Shown here: in pieces, positions 60,761 through 64,000 of the stretch
How the letters are laid out: each line of letters starts with the position of its first letter
How positions within the stretch are numbered: position 1 is the first letter of the stretch
Source of the DNA: Saccharopolyspora spinosa NRRL 18395
Lineage (GTDB): Bacteria; Actinomycetota; Actinomycetes; Mycobacteriales; Pseudonocardiaceae
NCBI RefSeq assembly: GCF_000194155.1
Contig: NZ_GL877878.1
Location: 1,833,654 to 1,897,653 of the forward strand
Reading direction: 5' to 3'
DNA: 64,000 bases
The notes under the pieces: model-generated
Database searches by the model: none
Seen by the model: only the letters and a program-made list of their open reading frames with translations
Told to the model about the DNA's origin: nothing
Translations under genes and position numbers: made by a program

Positions 60761-63608
60761 TCAGCCGCCGGTGCCCTGCGCCTGCTCGAAGCGCTTCACC
60801 GCGTCGTCGAGCTGCTGGTAGGCCGCGCCGAGGTCGGCGAAGTTGCCGGACTGCTGGGCCGCCCGGACATGCTCCAGGGCCGCCCGGATGTCCGTCACCG
60901 CCTGGGACAGCTGGGGGGTGCTGCCGGGCGCCAGCGGCTGCTGGTTCTGCGTCGGTGGCGGCTGCTGGCCGTTCTGGCCCGGGTTGGTGGCCTGTCCCGC
61001 CCCGGAGCCGAACACCTGCTCCAGCGCTCCGGCCAGGGTCTCGGAGAAGCCGACCTTGCCGCCGAAGGACACCAGCACCCGCGCCAGCTGCGGGTAGGAG
61101 TTCTGCTCGTTGCGCTGGATGTAGATCGGTTCGACGTAGAGCAGACCGCCCGCGACCGGGAGGGTCAGCAGGTTGCCGAAGATCGCGGTCACGTTCGGGT
61201 TGTTGAACAGCGTCCGGTTCTCGGTGACCGCAGGCGTCGACTCCATCTGGTTCTGGACCTGGTTCGGGCCCGGTGTCGAGTTGTTGGTCGGCAGTCGCAG
61301 CACCGTGAGCTTGCCGTAGTTGTTGGGCTCGGAGGACGCCGAGACCCAGGCCGCCAGGTTTTCGCGGCGCAGCGCGGTGAGCGCGCTGGTCAGCTGGAAC
61401 TCGGGCCGGTCCTGGCCCGAAACCTGCGCGAGCACGTAGTACGGGGGCTGCTGCCCCGCGGTCGCGGCGGTGCTACCGCGGCCGGTCGGGTCGGACGGCA
61501 CCTGCCAGAAGGTCTGGTTGGAGAAGAAGTCGCCCGGGTTGTCGACGTGGTACTGGGTGAGCAGCGCGCGCTGCACCTTGAAGATGTCCTCCGGGTACCG
61601 GAAGTGGTCGCGCAGCTCGGGGCTGATCGCGCTCTGCGGCTTGACCACCCCTGGGAAGACGCCTTCCCATGCCTTGAGGACCGGGTCCTTGTCGTCGACC
61701 GAGTAGAGGTCGACGGTGCCGTCGTAGGCGTCGACGGTCGCCTTCACCGAGTTGCGGATGTAGTTGATCTGCTGGTTGGGCTGCCGCTCGACACCGGTGA
61801 GGGTGTCGTTGGTGGCCTCACCGAGCTCGGTCAGCTCCGAGTACGGGTAGTTGTTCAGCGTCGTGCCACTTGATCTTGCCGTCGACCACGGCCGGGTACG
61901 GGTCACCGTCGAGCTTGAGCCACGGCGCGACCTTCTGCACCCGGTCCCGTGGGTTCCGCTCGTAGATGATCTTGGAGTTGTCCCCGATCGCCCCGCTGAA
62001 CAGGAAGTTCCGCTCGCCGTAGTTGGCGGCGAACACCATGCGCTGGAACAGGTTGCCGACCGGTACGCCACCCGCGCCCGTGTAGGTGTACTGCTGCTGG
62101 TCGGTGTCGTACTCGCGCGGCGCCTCACCGGCGTTGCCGCCGACGATCGCGTAGTCGTTGCGCCCCACCAGCTCGCCGTAGTACACCCGCGGCTGCTTGA
62201 CCGGGATCGCGCCCTGGCCGTTGTTGGCCACGTCGCTGATCTGGAAGACCGGGTAGCCACCCTGGGTGGCGCCCTCCTTGAACGTCGAGTCGACCCGGTC
62301 GGCCGGCGCGGCGACGAAGCCGTTGCCGTGCGTGTAGACGGTGTGCCGGTTGATCCAGTTCTGCTGATTCACGGCCAGGCCGTCGGTGTTGATCTCGCGC
62401 AGCGCGACGAGGTAGTCCCGCAGGTTGCTGTTGGCGTCCCGGTACCGGTCGACGTCCAGCTTGTCGGTGAACCCGTAGAAGTTGTACTGCTGGGTCAGCT
62501 GGGTGAACGTCGGGGCCAGCACGTTCGGGTCGAGCAACCGGATGTTCGGGATCGTGCCCTTGTCCGCGGCCACATCGCTGGGCTGCAGCTGGGTCCGGCC
62601 CGGGTAGTCGACGAACTGGACGTTGGCCTCGCCGATGTTGAACGCCGCCTTCGTCGCCGCCAGGTTGCGCTCGATCGACTGCGCCTCTCGCTGGTTCGCG
62701 TTGGGGCGCACCGAGAACTGCTCCATCAGCGCCGGCCAGACCGCGCCGACCACCACGCTGGAGAGCACCAGCAGCACCGTGGCCAGCGCCGGGATCTGCA
62801 GGTTCTTCAGGAAGATCACGGCGAAGAACGCGATGGCGCAGAACACCGCGATACACATCAGGATCAGCTTCGCGGGCATCACCGCGTTCAGGTCGGTGTA
62901 GCTGGCACCGGTGAACAGCGGGTTGCGCGAGGACAGCAGCAGGTCGTAGCGGTCCAGGAAGTAGTCGACCGCCTTGAGCAGCACGAACAGGCCCGCCAGC
63001 ACGGCCAGCTGGACGCGCGCGGGCATGGACAGCTGCCCGGAGCGGCCGGCCAGCCGGATGCCGCCGAAGATGTAGTGCGTGATCAGCGCGCCGATGAAGG
63101 ACACGGTGACCGCGATGAACCCCCACGACAGCAGGAACCGCCAGAACGGCAGCTCGAAGGTGTAGAAGCTGACGTCTTTGCCGAACTCGGGATCGACCTG
63201 CCCGAACGGCACGCTGTTGAGGAACAGCTGCAAGGTCTGCCAGTCGGCCTGCGCGGCGAGACCGCCGATAACGCCCACCACGATCGGCACCCCGAGCCCG
63301 AAGAGGCGGGAGCGCTCGGTGGCGACGGTGCGGTACCGGGCCAGCGGGTCGTCCGGGCCGCTGACCGGCACGAACACCGGCCGGTTGCGGAAGGCCAGCC
63401 AGAGGTTCAGGGCCAGCACGCCGCCGAGGAAGACGGCCGCGGCCACCCCCAGCCCGGCGCGGGACGCCAGTTGGGTGGTGAAGACCTGCCGGTAGCCGAC
63501 CTCACCGAACCACAGCCAGTCCACGAATCGCGATCCGGCGATCAGGGCGACCAGCACGATGCCGCCCAGTATCAGCAGGATCCGGCTACGCCGGGACAGT
63601 TTCGGCAT
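60761..63608 (-). pseudogene. UPF0182 family membrane protein, interrupted by one frameshift
   Basis: From ATG 63608 the protein has about seven membrane helices (ILLILGGIVLVALIAGSRFV, ... VLLVLSSVVVGAVWPALMEQ) and a large extracytoplasmic domain, as in Rv3193c. The frame is normal to AVVDGKIKWH (about 61868) and then fails; the sequence goes on in another frame as TTLNNYPYSELTELGEATND to the Pro/Gln-rich end at 60761. The family reads GKIKW-(I/V)-x-D-x-Y-T-T-L-N there, so about 14 nt are missing. It may be a true mutation or an assembly error. Function unknown, widely conserved in actinobacteria. Confidence 0.88.
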
Positions 63609-63819
63609 TCCTAATCAGCAGGCAACGCACGCTCCTGGTGACGATCAGCAGGCTCCTTGGGCGATACCGGCGGACGGTCGCCCTCGTGATGTTCAACTCT
63701 ACGACCCCGTCGAAAAGTTCCTGGAAGCGGCTTCGCGAACTGGATTAAGCGGACATCTTTCGCAGGTCATCGGTTCGACCGACGGCAGGCGCCGATCCCG
63801 GCGGTGCGACCATGTCGGC

Positions 63820-64000
63820 ATGCCACCGGAGACCCCCGAAGACCTGGCCGCGGCGCTGACGTCGGCCGCCCGCGAGATCGAGGAGTTCGTCGACGCCGCG
63901 GGCTGGGACCAGCCCGCCCAGGTGTTCGCCCTCGTGTCCACCGGCCGCCTGCTGGCCGCCGAACCCGGGCTGGCCGACCAGCTCGACCCGAACGCTCCGC
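63820..64000 (+). CDS. PPA1309 family protein, 3' end outside window
   Basis: 60 codons are visible from ATG 63820: PETPEDLAAALTSAAREIEE then FALVSTGRLLAAEPGLADQL. I recognise the PPA1309 family, found divergent from UPF0182 genes in actinobacteria (as Rv3192/Rv3193c). Function unknown. It runs off the right edge. Confidence 0.75.
   Translation, partial: MPPETPEDLAAALTSAAREIEEFVDAAGWDQPAQVFALVSTGRLLAAEPGLADQLDPNAP

Noticed and set aside
60761-63608. Programmed frameshift in the UPF0182 gene
   Set aside because: No slippery sequence is seen and the family shows conserved residues missing at the break, so a deletion is the better explanation.

Overview
The window is high-GC actinobacterial chromosome. 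The tmRNA tag (ADKSQREFALAA), gene content and many GTG starts suggest a mycelial actinomycete of the Pseudonocardiales (Saccharopolyspora-like). This is an inference from gene content, not a database match. Several loci keep the order seen in Mycobacterium tuberculosis: a sigK/rskA region like Rv0444c-Rv0449c at the left, and a UPF0182/PPA1309 pair at the right edge.

1-9.3 kb: SigK-type region. A minus operon (cyclopropane-type methyltransferase, DUF1295 reductase, membrane-anchored molybdopterin oxidoreductase cut by the window edge) diverges from a plus operon (second methyltransferase, ECF sigma factor, anti-sigma factor). An alpha/beta hydrolase, an FAD amine-oxidase-like protein and a DUF1365 protein follow. 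The fasciclin lipoproteins (MPT70/83) that SigK controls in mycobacteria are absent; only a possible relic remains. 9.3-20 kb: IS110 relic, tRNA-Ala, PaaK-like ligase, deleted uracil-DNA glycosylase-like gene, NDH-2, MFS exporter, GNAT, broken DUF885 gene and a UvrD-like helicase. 20-29 kb: an intact IS with 5-bp target duplication, a MarR/SDR pair with palindromic operators, decayed MFS genes, a 125-bp dispersed palindromic repeat, a double-AsnC regulator and a TrkA-N channel protein.

29-37.5 kb: an unusual catabolic cluster. Two DUF4392 (glutamate-cyclase-like) genes, a SelA-like PLP enzyme, an MHS-type transporter, an aldehyde dehydrogenase and a 3-hydroxyisobutyrate-dehydrogenase-like reductase sit around a LysR gene that is frameshifted here. 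A strong palindrome lies ahead of the operon.

37.5-54 kb: mobile island. Serine-recombinase relics, a lower-GC Shedu (DUF4263) nuclease convergent with a HEPN protein, then a tightly overlapping nine-gene operon (small protein, DUF6879, XRE/DUF5753 regulator, radical SAM enzyme, DEDDh exonuclease, aldo/keto reductase, dTMP-kinase-like protein, unknown protein, HATPase-like protein). I regard this operon as the best candidate for an undescribed system. A pile of IS5, IS21 and serine-recombinase copies follows, with exact duplications of 973, 102, 120 and 128 bp that may be real or assembly artefacts. The island ends at the 3' end of ssrA (tmRNA).

54-64 kb: conserved core on the minus strand: ssrA, amidohydrolase, smpB, ftsX, ftsE, prfB, a PadR-type regulator, two identical initiator tRNAs, a frameshifted UPF0182 gene and the start of a PPA1309-family gene.
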